From contig NZ_JAUOTO010000002.1 in assembly GCF_030546645.1 (NCBI RefSeq), positions 372,001 through 436,000 of the forward strand: a stretch of 64,000 bases of DNA, given 5' to 3'. A program made the translations under genes and the position numbers. The notes under the pieces were generated by a model that saw only the letters and a program-made list of their open reading frames with translations, was not told the origin of the DNA and did no database searches. Each line of letters begins with the position of its first letter. Within the stretch, counting starts at the first letter, position 1. The DNA comes from Flavitalea plasmicola. Lineage in GTDB: Bacteria; Bacteroidota; Bacteroidia; Chitinophagales; Chitinophagaceae. Below are positions 51,301-61,055 of the stretch, in pieces.

Positions 51301-54300
51301 TTAAAAAGTTATGTTACATCCCATGTTGATACGCCTGATGGTAGGATAGGCGGTGGCCGCGCCCATGCTTACTTCGCGGTCGTCGGGCATTTTCGTCCAT
51401 AGGAGCAGGTTGTCCCCATTCAGATAGATCCTAAGGGAGTTGATACCGGCCCGTTTCAACCCGGGCATTTTGAAAGTATAGGCGAGCTCCGCGTTCTTCA
51501 GCCGGATGTAGGAACCATCATACAGATAGGAGGTCCCGTAATAAGGCATCACGCTGGCATACCGTGGGATGGGCATGCTGGCATTTGTATTGGTGGGCGA
51601 CCAATAAGCGCCCTGCTTATATACATTGTCGTAATGATACTGTCCTCCGAAGCTGAGCAATTGCAGGTAACGATTGGCGTTGCTTACGGCATAGAACTGG
51701 ACGAAGGCGCTGAACCCTTTCCATTCTACCCCTACCGTGGCGTTGTAGGTGTTCTGGGGGCGTTCAGGATATCCCGCAGGCACGACATCCTTATTGTCCA
51801 CGACGCCGTCGCCATTGTAGTCGATCATATTCAGATTGCCGGGGAGCTTTTGGTTGTCATAGGTATTCAGCGGGGTGCTGCCGTACACCTGGTCCCAGGT
51901 GTTATAGTATCCGCCGCCGACATATGAGTAGGCCTGCCCGATCTGCTTGCCGGCTCTTTTCAGGTAATCGTCCAGCAATTGAGGGTCATCGGCCTCAATG
52001 ATCTTGTCCCTGGCATGGGTCATGCTGAAATTGGCCCAGACGCGGAGGTTCCTGGACAAGGGTTTGCTGATCCGCAGCTCCAGCTCATAGCCTTTGTTGC
52101 GGACCTTTCCCACATTGGCAGTGGCAGGCAGCACGCCAAAATAGGAAGGCACTGCCCGGCTGGGGCCATCCAGCAGGATATTCGTGCGATAGTCACTGAA
52201 TACGTCCACGCTGCCGGACAACAGGCCATTCCACAAAGTATAATCCAACCCGACATCGGCCTTTGTCACCGTCTCCCAATGGATGTCAGGGTTACCCACG
52301 CTGCTATGCGCCTCGGACCACCACGTGTAGGGGCTGCTCTGCCCGGCCGATGCGCCGAGGGGAGCATTGCCGCCGTAGGTCCATGCGGTCATATAGAGCC
52401 AGCGGCTGGCGATGTTGTCATTGCCCACCTTTCCATAGGATCCCCGCAGCTTCAGCGCGTTGATGAACGCCAGGTTCCTCATAAAACTTTCGTTGCTGAT
52501 GGTCCAGCCGGCTGCCGCCGAAGGAAAGAAGGCAAAACGATAGTTCGGGCCGAATTTTTCGGAGCCATTGTAGGCGCCATTGAATTCGGCAAAATATTTT
52601 TGGGCGTAGTTGTAGGTGACCCTGCTTACCCAGTCTTCCCGGTAATGTTCAAATTCACTTCCCGTGGCATACCTGTCGCGGCTGAATAATCCCATCATGG
52701 ACACATCGTGCCTGCCGAATTTTTTCGCATAATCCACCTGTACCTGGTAGAACAGCTTCCTGTAGGTGGAGTTGTTCTGCACTGCATCGGGCCTTGTCGT
52801 CCAGGGTGCGGCTGTCCAATTGAACTGGTTGGTTCCCAGGTATTGGCTATAGGTCGTGTTGCCCGTGACGGGATCGATGTATTCCTGCTGAATATTGCCA
52901 TTATCGTATACACCTCCCTGGCTGAGGAATGAGTTGTCGAAAGAGATCGTTCCCTTTGCGGACAGCCCTTTCACGATGGCGCTGAGATCCTGCTTTAAGG
53001 TAAAGTCGGTGGTGATCCGGGTGGTGGTGTTCTTCCGGATACCGTTGTTGCCCATGGTCGCGAGAGAATTGATGGTAGATACCTGTTCCGCCGGATAGTA
53101 TCCCCAGCCGCCGTCCGAATACTGCGGATAGTATATGTTCGGGGCATTGTTATAAATACTTTGCCAGATGCGATATTCCCAGCTATCCTGTCCCCAGGCA
53201 TCCTGTCTGACGCCATATGAACCGGCTAAATTTGCCGTCAGCACGGTGGATCTGCTCAGATTAAAATCCAGGTTGGTACGGGCATTGATCCTGTCGAACC
53301 CGTAACCGGGACGGTAAGATTTCCCGTTGTTTAATTTCTTAATGATGTCTCCCTCATGGAGGAAGTCGATGGACGAAAAGTATTTGACGAACGAGTTGCC
53401 GCCGGCAATGTTCATGCTGGCGTTGTAGGACATGGCGTATTTCTTTACCAGCTGATCCTGCCAGTCAACATTCGGGTAACGCTCTGCTTCCGCCTGGTTG
53501 GCCGGGTTCCTGTATTTGTTAAGCTCGGAAAAGGGCACATAGCTGTTCCAGGAGGCGGGGGAAACGCCCAGCTCATTTTCGATGGCCAGATCGCGGATCC
53601 TGATGGCGTCGTATGAATCGAACTTGCTGGCCAGCTTGGATGGGACCTTCATGGTAGTGTTGGCTGTGAAGCGGATGTCGGCTTTGCCTTCCCTGCCACG
53701 CTTGGTGGTGATCAGTATTACGCCGTTGGCGCCCTTGACGCCGAACACGGCGGTTGCAGAGGCGTCTTTCAATACGGATACGCTCTCCACCGACCCAACA
53801 TCCACGCTGTTCATCGGACGTTCTATGCCGTCTACCAGGATGAGGGGGTCGCTGTTATTCCAGGTGCTCAGACCCCGGATGTATATTTTGGGATCTTCGG
53901 CGCCAGGCGTTCCCTGGGTTGCGACGGTGATGACGCCCGGCAGGTTCCCTGTCAGCGTGGCGCCGAGGCTTGACACGCCGCCCGTTCTTTCAAGCACCTC
54001 GCCCCTGACCTGGGATATGGCGCCTACCACGCTTTGTTTTTTTTGCTTGCCATATCCCACCACCACTATGTCGTCGAGGGTGGCCGTGCTGTCCTTCAGC
54101 ACAATGGAAAGAAACTGCCGGCTGATGGCGTTGATCTCCTGGCTCGTCTTGCCGACGCAGGTCACCTTTATTATATGTTTGCCTTCGGGAAGGGATAGGG
54201 AGAATCGCCCATCGCCATCTGTCTTGGTAGCATTCGTGGTTTCTTTAACCTGGATAGACGCGCCCGTTATAGGGTTACTTTGTGCGTCAAGGACCTGGCC

Positions 54301-54408
54301 CCTGACCGTACGGGGGCCTTGTGCCGTGGAGTGGAGGCCGGTGAGCATGGCGGATAAGGACATAATGAGGCACCAAACCGGGAAGAGGTTTCCTGATCTC
54401 ATAAGCAT
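51301..54408 (-). CDS. SusC/RagA-family TonB-dependent outer-membrane transporter
   Basis: Full-length importer, 1035 aa, first gene of the five-gene minus-strand operon. The signal peptide ends LHSTAQG. The carboxypeptidase-like domain is RTVRGQVLDAQSNPITGASI (about 32-105), followed by DDIVVVGYGKQKKQ, a plug with DPLILVDGIERPM and VLKDASATAVFGVKGANG, and a barrel ending IRRINMGCNITF. The Met at 54402 is an alternative start. Upstream lies a 309-bp gap with a palindrome and a pair of direct repeats. The nearest upstream genes are the GH127-GH31-GH3-GH43 group in the same direction, so it may import arabinose-bearing oligosaccharides handled by them (inference). Confidence 0.94.
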   Translation of the reverse strand: MLMRSGNLFPVWCLIMSLSAMLTGLHSTAQGPRTVRGQVLDAQSNPITGASIQVKETTNATKTDGDGRFSLSLPEGKHIIKVTCVGKTSQEINAISRQFLSIVLKDSTATLDDIVVVGYGKQKKQSVVGAISQVRGEVLERTGGVSSLGATLTGNLPGVITVATQGTPGAEDPKIYIRGLSTWNNSDPLILVDGIERPMNSVDVGSVESVSVLKDASATAVFGVKGANGVILITTKRGREGKADIRFTANTTMKVPSKLASKFDSYDAIRIRDLAIENELGVSPASWNSYVPFSELNKYRNPANQAEAERYPNVDWQDQLVKKYAMSYNASMNIAGGNSFVKYFSSIDFLHEGDIIKKLNNGKSYRPGYGFDRINARTNLDFNLSRSTVLTANLAGSYGVRQDAWGQDSWEYRIWQSIYNNAPNIYYPQYSDGGWGYYPAEQVSTINSLATMGNNGIRKNTTTRITTDFTLKQDLSAIVKGLSAKGTISFDNSFLSQGGVYDNGNIQQEYIDPVTGNTTYSQYLGTNQFNWTAAPWTTRPDAVQNNSTYRKLFYQVQVDYAKKFGRHDVSMMGLFSRDRYATGSEFEHYREDWVSRVTYNYAQKYFAEFNGAYNGSEKFGPNYRFAFFPSAAAGWTISNESFMRNLAFINALKLRGSYGKVGNDNIASRWLYMTAWTYGGNAPLGASAGQSSPYTWWSEAHSSVGNPDIHWETVTKADVGLDYTLWNGLLSGSVDVFSDYRTNILLDGPSRAVPSYFGVLPATANVGKVRNKGYELELRISKPLSRNLRVWANFSMTHARDKIIEADDPQLLDDYLKRAGKQIGQAYSYVGGGYYNTWDQVYGSTPLNTYDNQKLPGNLNMIDYNGDGVVDNKDVVPAGYPERPQNTYNATVGVEWKGFSAFVQFYAVSNANRYLQLLSFGGQYHYDNVYKQGAYWSPTNTNASMPIPRYASVMPYYGTSYLYDGSYIRLKNAELAYTFKMPGLKRAGINSLRIYLNGDNLLLWTKMPDDREVSMGAATAYPTIRRINMGCNITF

Positions 54409-54526
54409 CGTATTATTTTTTGATTGAATTGGCTAGATTACCTGAGGGGTAATCCCATACTCCGGATGAAGTATTATTTTTTTTAATGTTTTGTTGGGAG
54501 TCCTGAAATGTTGCTGCAGAAATAAA

Positions 54527-54541
54527 ATGTCAGGTTGACAT
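54527..54541. promoter_or_regulatory. Inverted repeat ATGTCA-GGT-TGACAT
   Basis: Perfect 6-bp arms with a 3-bp spacer, about 120 bp before the SusC start. The symmetry suits a dimeric DNA-binding protein. It lacks the T-run and arm length of a terminator. The regulator is unknown. Confidence 0.4.
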
Positions 54542-54657
54542 GTTTTAAAAAGCGCAAGCAGGTAGTAAAAATTGTAGATTTTTTCATTCATGGCAAACAG
54601 TTTTTTTCAATAGATAGGCTACGAAGCTAATATAAGGAGGAGCAAGAGGATGGTAAT

Positions 54658-54688
54658 AATGTTGAAAGATGTGTAACGAATGTTGAAA
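54658..54688 (-). promoter_or_regulatory. Direct repeats resembling those upstream of GH31
   Basis: AATGTTGAAA (plus strand) occurs at 54658-54667 and 54679-54688, exactly 21 bp apart. On the minus strand this is TTTCAACATT, close to the ATTGCAACA repeats 22 bp apart at 21718-21748. It lies about 250 bp before the SusC start. It may bind an HTCS output domain, possibly HTCS-2 (inference). Confidence 0.4.
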
Positions 54689-54717
54689 ATGGCTTTTTCC
54701 TGGCCCTGAATACTGTT

Positions 54718-57126
54718 TTATGGAGCCTTTACCAAACGGATATAATAAACGGCTCCTGCAATACTTCCGGCAAGCGCTTTAAACTTAATCCGAATATGAT
54801 CTTTGCCTTTTACCATCGAATCCGGAATGGCATACCCGATATCCCGAAAATCCGACAGATTCCATCGACCCGTGTTGTCTTCTGTCAGCAGCTTTTCATT
54901 GTCGATATAAATATCAAATTTCCTGCTTCCCCATTCGGCGCCCCAGTATCGAACAATTAACTGCAGCCCGACTTCAGCATTTGTCGCCATGTTGTAGCTA
55001 AAATATCCATCTTTGGCGGCGTCACGCCAAAATTCGTTTTGTGCATTACCTGTATTGGAATTTTCCTTTTGGATAGCATGATCTGCTTCCGGCTGCTGTT
55101 CGCCCGGGGCGACAAAGTCTATCGTTCGTGCCTGCAGCTCCAAACTTTGCTTTTCGGCCCTTGCAATGGAATCGAGATACGAACTGTACTGGGTACTTGT
55201 CAATGCCATCCAGTAAATCATATATCTCGCATCATGGATCTTATAAAACGGCTCCAGCTCGATATCAACCGGATTAATCATCTTTAATCCTGAAAGTTTG
55301 AAACTGAGGGGTTTACCTTTTACAGGCACCATCTTTTCCGTGATCCCGGAAATATTATCTTCAATGAAGACCGGCGCTTTATCGACAGGTAATTTTTTGC
55401 CCCCCGCTTTGTGACCCCACCGGCTGTCGTCGGCAATTAAACCGGCCAGATCCTCCGTTCCTGTTCTTGCGGCAAGCAAGATCGGACCATGCAGCAACGC
55501 TATGTAGTTCGAGACATTGGGTAATTTTTCAATAGCATTGTGCATGGGTAACATGATCTTCACCACATCTCCTTTTTTCCAGATCCTGTCAATGGCTATG
55601 TAAGATGACGGGTGAGCATTGTTGTATTTTACAATTTTCCCATTGACAATAATTTTCAAGGCGCCGTCCCGTACCCATGCCGGATATCGAATCATCAACC
55701 TAAACCGGGAAGAACCGTCGGTTATTTTCAGCTGGGTTTGCTCTTCATAAGGAAATTGCGTTTCCTGCCTGATAGTAATGCCTTCATCCTTCCAGTTCAA
55801 CTCTGAGGCAATGAAGAGATTTAAGAATAAAGCGTCCTGCTGATGGGTATAAATAAACTGGCTGTATTTACCGTGGTTTTCCATGCCTGTGCCCACACAA
55901 CACCACATTGCCTGATTGGGAGCAGAATATACGCGGTAATGCCTGGGACGGGCCGGTGTAAAATATACATATCCCCCATGTTCGGGATGCTGGGTTGACA
56001 GAATGTGGTTGAATAACGCTCTTTCGTAAAAGTCGGTATATTTTGCCCATGGATGAACACGAAACAAATCTTCGGTCAATTTCAGCATGTTGTATGTATT
56101 GCATGATTCGGGCCCTTCTATTTCATTGATAAAGTCTGTGCAGGATGCCGGAGCCGGAAAATGTTCCCTGCGGCTGTTGCCACCAAAAGCCAGGGTGCGG
56201 TGAGCAGTAACTGTTTCCCAGAAAAAACTGCCGGCTCCTGCATATTTTTTATCATGGGAAAGCTCCCCTATCCGCACAAAGCCTATCGCTTTAGGGATCT
56301 GGGTGTTCGCATGTTTGTTATCGAGATTATCGGTCCCGGCCGCCAGGGGATCGAGCAGCATTTTATGCGAGAAGCGTTTAGCCGCCGTCAGATATTTTGC
56401 ATCGCCGGTGATCTGGAATGCATCGGCAAGCACCTCGTTCATCCCTCCGTGCTCATTTCCCAGCATTTCTTCCATCCTGGCGTTTGACAAACCCGATGTT
56501 ATATTTATGGCCCAGTCGCAGTATTTGATAAACATGTTCTTTGCATCCTCGTTACCGCCATACAACCAGGCGTCTCTCAACCCGGCAAACATTTTATGCA
56601 GATTGTACCAGGGCGCCCAATATCTTTGTACCGGACCTACTTCTCCGGCTTTCACCTTCGTCCACAGCTCTTCGCTGCGGGGAATCCCCCCAATATACCC
56701 GGCACCCCAACCAGGATGCTTTGCTGCATTGGCTTCCTGGCAAGCTTTGAGTTCCGAGATCATATACTCCATGCGCTTTTTACACTCCCCGTTACCAGTG
56801 GCAGCATAGTGGATCGCCATGGCCGACAGGTAATGGCCTCCCATATGACCATCCAAACCGTCGCTTTCCCAGTTCGAATAGTTATTTGCTTTAGGAGATA
56901 AACCCGCCACTTTCAGATAAGGAGCCAGAAGCCTATCTATATCATATTGCAAAAGGGTCTTAATATTTAGATCCATGGCCTTTTTGAAAGGGCCGTCGAG
57001 CAGCTTAACGTCACTCAAATTAAAAGTGTTGGGATATAAATTACCCTGGGCCTGCACTGAAGGGGCAGCTAAGCAACAGCAAAGAAAGAAAGCTCCAATA
57101 AATATATTTTTTATCAATGGGCCCAT
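54718..57126 (-). CDS. GH127/GH146-type beta-L-arabinofuranosidase
   Basis: Exo-enzyme expected to release beta-L-arabinofuranose from a terminal Araf-Araf linkage, 802 aa. I use the ATG at 57124-57126 ([19 protein letters not shown]..., signal ending SVQAQ) rather than a GTG 27 bp upstream. The (alpha/alpha)6 domain has [14 protein letters not shown] and [14 protein letters not shown]. It also has the zinc-cysteine catalytic set of GH127: Glu and Cys in GPESCNTYN (about E340, C342) and the CysCys pair in MWCCVGTG (about C409, C410). These match E338, C340, C417 and C418 of the Bifidobacterium enzyme HypBA1. A C-terminal beta-rich extension (about 560-802) is typical of Bacteroidota members. 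It overlaps the stop of the GH31-esterase gene by 13 bp, which implies coupled translation. Confidence 0.88.
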   Translation of the reverse strand: MGPLIKNIFIGAFFLCCCLAAPSVQAQGNLYPNTFNLSDVKLLDGPFKKAMDLNIKTLLQYDIDRLLAPYLKVAGLSPKANNYSNWESDGLDGHMGGHYLSAMAIHYAATGNGECKKRMEYMISELKACQEANAAKHPGWGAGYIGGIPRSEELWTKVKAGEVGPVQRYWAPWYNLHKMFAGLRDAWLYGGNEDAKNMFIKYCDWAINITSGLSNARMEEMLGNEHGGMNEVLADAFQITGDAKYLTAAKRFSHKMLLDPLAAGTDNLDNKHANTQIPKAIGFVRIGELSHDKKYAGAGSFFWETVTAHRTLAFGGNSRREHFPAPASCTDFINEIEGPESCNTYNMLKLTEDLFRVHPWAKYTDFYERALFNHILSTQHPEHGGYVYFTPARPRHYRVYSAPNQAMWCCVGTGMENHGKYSQFIYTHQQDALFLNLFIASELNWKDEGITIRQETQFPYEEQTQLKITDGSSRFRLMIRYPAWVRDGALKIIVNGKIVKYNNAHPSSYIAIDRIWKKGDVVKIMLPMHNAIEKLPNVSNYIALLHGPILLAARTGTEDLAGLIADDSRWGHKAGGKKLPVDKAPVFIEDNISGITEKMVPVKGKPLSFKLSGLKMINPVDIELEPFYKIHDARYMIYWMALTSTQYSSYLDSIARAEKQSLELQARTIDFVAPGEQQPEADHAIQKENSNTGNAQNEFWRDAAKDGYFSYNMATNAEVGLQLIVRYWGAEWGSRKFDIYIDNEKLLTEDNTGRWNLSDFRDIGYAIPDSMVKGKDHIRIKFKALAGSIAGAVYYIRLVKAP

Positions 57127-60100
57127 GCCGCTCCTTCCGGCGTACGTCTCCACCTAAAATATCCATCCAATACTTTCAGCGATCCTTCATCCGGAACCGG
57201 CCCTTTATGAGGTGTTGGACCAAAATACATGACGGCCGGGTTATCATTCCCGAAAGCCGGCCAGTCAGGAACTCCTTTACCGTTGGGATCACCAAATTTC
57301 GCAAAGTTCGTCCAATAGGTACCCATCGCCTGGGAAATCTCCAGGTCCGCGTGGGTAGTCCGGGGATCCATCGGATCGATATGTTGAAAAACATAGGAAA
57401 CATCCTGAGCGTGGGGCGAACCATAGTCATGCCGTGGAGAATCTGCAGGATAATCGGGATGCTGATCGAAATAATAATAGTACACTTTCGATCCGCCTGT
57501 TTTGGATTGAAGCCGGGCCCAGGTCCAGGTATGCCATCCAAATGCAGCGTCACGGGCAAGGTTGCGTGCTGTTCTTGGCACGGTATTCTTTCCAACCGGA
57601 TAAGCATTGATCAAAGCATCGGCAAATTTGCCATAGCGTGATCTTACGCCTGCCACATACTCTTCAGGGGTCTTGCCTGGTGAAAAGCTTGCTCCTTCAT
57701 CTGAATTGTAGCCGATCATCACAGGAACATCGTTGTATTTGCCGGCCTGGTACAGATCGAACTGATCGCCAGGGATCACATATCCATCGACAATGGGCCA
57801 TGCGCTCCCTAATCCCCATCCCGAAGGAAGCTTGTCTGCGGGTATTTTCCTTAATTCCGCAATGGAAGAAACGCCGGCTTTTTGCAGATAAGACTGACCT
57901 TCGGCTTCCGCCTGCCTGAGGGATTTCATATTTTCCCCGGGGAAGGTCGTTGGCCGGGTTGGGCCAAATGATCCGCCGCTTTGCGAGATGGCGCCACGAA
58001 ACAGGCCTTTAGCCAACGGTGAGGCGCATAGCATACTTACGGAGATCGCTCCGGCTGATTCGCCGAAAATGGTTACCTTATTGGGGTCGCCACCAAACGC
58101 AGCAATATTCTTTTGTATCCATTGGAGACCAGCGATCTGATCGAGCAAGCCATAGTTGCCCGAGACGTGAGCAGGGTTTTCAGCGCTCAATTCCGGGTGG
58201 GCTAAAAATCCGAGCTGCGCCACGCGGTAGGCGATGCTAACGAATACAACACCCTTTTTTGCCAGCTTTTCGCCGTTGTACGATGGTTCGGCTGTTGAGC
58301 CGTAGCTAAAACCGCCTCCATATATCCAAACAAGGACCGGCAGGCTTTCTTTAGGCGATCCTGCCGGGGTCCAGACATTCAGGTAAAGACAATCTTCGCT
58401 TTTACCTGAAGGAGGATTGCCTCCCTGGACAGGGGCGGGAGCAAAGCTGACAGCTTGTTTTACATCGTTCCATTTTTTAACAGGTTGCGGCGCCCGCCAC
58501 CGTAAGTCGCCGACAGGCGGCGCTGCAAAAGGAATCCCTTTGAACACAGTCAGATCACCTTGCACCGAGCCTTGTACCCAACCGCCGTCAATCCTGACAA
58601 GGCCGGGCTGCCGGGTGGTCGGGGACCTTTCCATATTGATCGTGACGCCCTTACCCTTGTATGAAAGGGTTTTCGACGGGGCCTGGCCTTCAGCTCCCTG
58701 GGCAGGCGCCACCGTTATAACGAACCGCCGCTCCGGCAGCATTCCTTCAAATGCCCCCTTCCTGTCTGCAATGGTCAGGGCGCGTTTTTTGTCATCCCAA
58801 TGAAATGCTATCTCACTGTAGCTGCCCTTCTCGTAATTGTAATTGTCATTTTCGTCTTCGTAAAGTGTAAAATCCCCATCTGCGCCCGGATATATCCTGA
58901 TCCCGAGGCTATCCCACTTCTTTTCTGTGGCATACTGCACCTGCGGGCCCAGGGGCAAGATAGAACCCGCTTTGACATACACGGGGATAATATCCAGCGG
59001 TGTTGCTTTGCTTATTTTATTCCCACCCGCGAACTTTTCGCCTGTCCAGAAATCATACCAGCTGGCACCTTCCGGCAAATAAGTCTCCACATTCCTGATG
59101 GCATTGAAATCCTCCATCATGACGGAATCGGCGCCGTCGAAGCCGGCTTTTACATACATGGGGCTTGTCACCGGACGGACCAGGATGGAACTGCCGAACA
59201 TATACTCGTCGCTGATGTCCCACACTTTTTTGTCCTTTGGAAAATCCATGACCAGGGCACGCATCAGGCTGGAATGACGCGCCGTAACGTCGTGAGCGGC
59301 AGCATAGATATACGGCAAAAAGCTATAACGAAGCCTGATAAATTTTTCGATGGCATCAAATACCCTGTCGCCCTTATGTCCGAACTGGTAAATTTCCCTT
59401 GGGGCGTCTGCTCCGTGCGAGCGCATCATCGGGCAAAAGGCCCCAAACTCCAGCCACCGGGCATAGAGCTCGCGATATTCGGGGTCGGACAGCCTGCGCC
59501 GGAACTTTGTCAGAAAAAAACCGCCGATATCGCTGTTCCAATAAGGGATACCGCTCAGAGAAAAATTAAGCCCTGTTGGTATCTGCCTTTTCAGGGTTTC
59601 CCAGGATGCCGTAACATCACCCGACCATGTGTTGGCGCCATACCGCTGCTGTCCGGCAAATGCTGAGCGCGTGAGTATAAATACACGCTTGTCCGAAGAC
59701 AGGGAACGCTGATGCTGCGAAACACCGCCCACCGTCATCAGGGGATAGGCATTGCGCACTTTCCTGAATGATCCCAGATGCGTCTTGTTATCCAGGTCGG
59801 AAGGATGGAAGTCCAGGTGGTCCGGCTCGGAAGAATCCATCCACCAGCCGTCGATACCTATCGAGAACAAACCTTTACTCGCATACTTCCAATAAATATC
59901 ACGTGCGGCCGGGTTGTAAGCGTCATACACTCTGACCCCGGATGGATAGTCGAGGTTTGGAGGCCATTTTTCGGAGCCTGATTCGGGCCAGGTCTTAAAA
60001 TTCATGAGCGCCCCCATTTTATCCATCTCCTGGTAAGGCTTCGTGTGCGGACCGAAGGACGACCAGATTGAAATGATCATGTGCGCATTCATGCCGTGTA

Positions 60101-61040
60101 CGTCGTTCACCATTTTCCGGGGATTGGGAAATTCAGGGTTCAGGAACTCCATGGCGTTCCAGAGATAATTGTTACCCCAATATTGCCAGTCCTGAATGAT
60201 GCCATCGAGCGGGACGGTCAACTCCCGGTATCTTTTAACGACATCCACCAGCTCATCCTGGCTTTTATACCGCTCTTTGCTCTGCCAATAACCAAAGGTC
60301 CATAAAGGGAACATCGGCGCCCGGCCTGTAAGTTCCCGGTAGCCTGCAATGACCCCGTCGGCATTGCCTCCATACAGGAAATAATAATCGATGCCTTCTC
60401 CGACATCCGATCTGAAAAGGGTCTCGCCGGACTTATCATTAAATTCGGTGGGAGAATAATTGTCCCAAAAAATACCATATCCCTTTACTGACTGGAGGAA
60501 AGGGACCACATCCTCGGTGTTACCCTGTATCAGATGGTACTGCTGACCGCGCTGGTCAAGATTGCCGCGCTGGTGCTGCCCCAGACCATACAGGGGCTCG
60601 CCCGGATCCAGCTGAAAGGCCTGGGAGACGTTGAACGTGCTGCTGCCCGCATCGTCAAAGGGAGTAAAAGCTGCACTTTCCGGCTTTTCCCGGAGAAGGG
60701 GCGTCCCGCCTGCAGTTTGATAGACGATGCTTCCTGACCGGAGATCGAGGCCGACGCTTAATTTTTCGCTGCTGAGCCAGACCGTTTCCTCCTTTTTCTT
60801 AACGGTTATCTTCGTGCTTTCGGGTTCTTTGATGACCGAAAGGCTTTCTTTATTGAAGGTATGGCCTGAGGGAGTTTTGATCACCCGTACAATGGCAGGG
60901 CTGTAAAACCGGATCTCGAGAGAAAGATCATGGACATTTGCCGTGATGCCGTGGGCGGTGGGCTGGTAACGCTGTGCCTTCGAGACGAGCGGCGTCATCC
61001 AAAGCGCGAATGCCGTGATCGCTAAGAACTTTTTAAGCAT
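57114..61040 (-). CDS. GH31 alpha-xylosidase fused to a type-B carboxylesterase
   Basis: A 1308-aa bifunctional protein with a signal peptide ([14 protein letters not shown]...SKAQ). Residues about 24-805 are a complete GH31 enzyme without PA14, with the nucleophile Asp in [10 protein letters not shown] (about D402) and the acid/base Asp in [13 protein letters not shown] (about D475). The GH31 beta-domains end at KGKGVTINM. After a linker of about ten residues comes a full-length carboxylesterase (about 814-1308) starting [15 protein letters not shown]. It has [11 protein letters not shown], the oxyanion GGGF motif, the nucleophile Ser in FGESAGAIS (about S995), an acidic residue in GYNSDEG and the His in [11 protein letters not shown]. 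The reading frame is continuous. It lies 15 bp after GH3 and overlaps GH127. A joint removal of xylose and acetyl groups is plausible; the esterase substrate is unproven. Confidence 0.9.
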   Translation of the reverse strand: MLKKFLAITAFALWMTPLVSKAQRYQPTAHGITANVHDLSLEIRFYSPAIVRVIKTPSGHTFNKESLSVIKEPESTKITVKKKEETVWLSSEKLSVGLDLRSGSIVYQTAGGTPLLREKPESAAFTPFDDAGSSTFNVSQAFQLDPGEPLYGLGQHQRGNLDQRGQQYHLIQGNTEDVVPFLQSVKGYGIFWDNYSPTEFNDKSGETLFRSDVGEGIDYYFLYGGNADGVIAGYRELTGRAPMFPLWTFGYWQSKERYKSQDELVDVVKRYRELTVPLDGIIQDWQYWGNNYLWNAMEFLNPEFPNPRKMVNDVHGMNAHMIISIWSSFGPHTKPYQEMDKMGALMNFKTWPESGSEKWPPNLDYPSGVRVYDAYNPAARDIYWKYASKGLFSIGIDGWWMDSSEPDHLDFHPSDLDNKTHLGSFRKVRNAYPLMTVGGVSQHQRSLSSDKRVFILTRSAFAGQQRYGANTWSGDVTASWETLKRQIPTGLNFSLSGIPYWNSDIGGFFLTKFRRRLSDPEYRELYARWLEFGAFCPMMRSHGADAPREIYQFGHKGDRVFDAIEKFIRLRYSFLPYIYAAAHDVTARHSSLMRALVMDFPKDKKVWDISDEYMFGSSILVRPVTSPMYVKAGFDGADSVMMEDFNAIRNVETYLPEGASWYDFWTGEKFAGGNKISKATPLDIIPVYVKAGSILPLGPQVQYATEKKWDSLGIRIYPGADGDFTLYEDENDNYNYEKGSYSEIAFHWDDKKRALTIADRKGAFEGMLPERRFVITVAPAQGAEGQAPSKTLSYKGKGVTINMERSPTTRQPGLVRIDGGWVQGSVQGDLTVFKGIPFAAPPVGDLRWRAPQPVKKWNDVKQAVSFAPAPVQGGNPPSGKSEDCLYLNVWTPAGSPKESLPVLVWIYGGGFSYGSTAEPSYNGEKLAKKGVVFVSIAYRVAQLGFLAHPELSAENPAHVSGNYGLLDQIAGLQWIQKNIAAFGGDPNKVTIFGESAGAISVSMLCASPLAKGLFRGAISQSGGSFGPTRPTTFPGENMKSLRQAEAEGQSYLQKAGVSSIAELRKIPADKLPSGWGLGSAWPIVDGYVIPGDQFDLYQAGKYNDVPVMIGYNSDEGASFSPGKTPEEYVAGVRSRYGKFADALINAYPVGKNTVPRTARNLARDAAFGWHTWTWARLQSKTGGSKVYYYYFDQHPDYPADSPRHDYGSPHAQDVSYVFQHIDPMDPRTTHADLEISQAMGTYWTNFAKFGDPNGKGVPDWPAFGNDNPAVMYFGPTPHKGPVPDEGSLKVLDGYFRWRRTPEGAAWAH

Positions 61041-61055
61041 ATAAAGTTATTGGGA

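Larger units (their letters stand above)
54409..54717 (-). promoter_or_regulatory. Intergenic promoter region between GH127 and the tandem SusCD operon
   Basis: 309 bp, AT-rich, with no gene and no clear terminator for GH127. It holds a 6-3-6 inverted repeat (54527-54541) and 21-bp-spaced direct repeats (54658-54688). I could not find a clean TAnnTTTG box on the minus strand. It probably contains the promoter of the SusC-SusD-SusC-SusD-DUF1735 operon. Confidence 0.5.

Noticed and set aside
58560-58640. The GH31-esterase fusion as a sequencing artefact
   Set aside because: The frame is open and in register through both domains and the linker, with no homopolymer at the junction. I keep the fusion but list read-level confirmation as the test.
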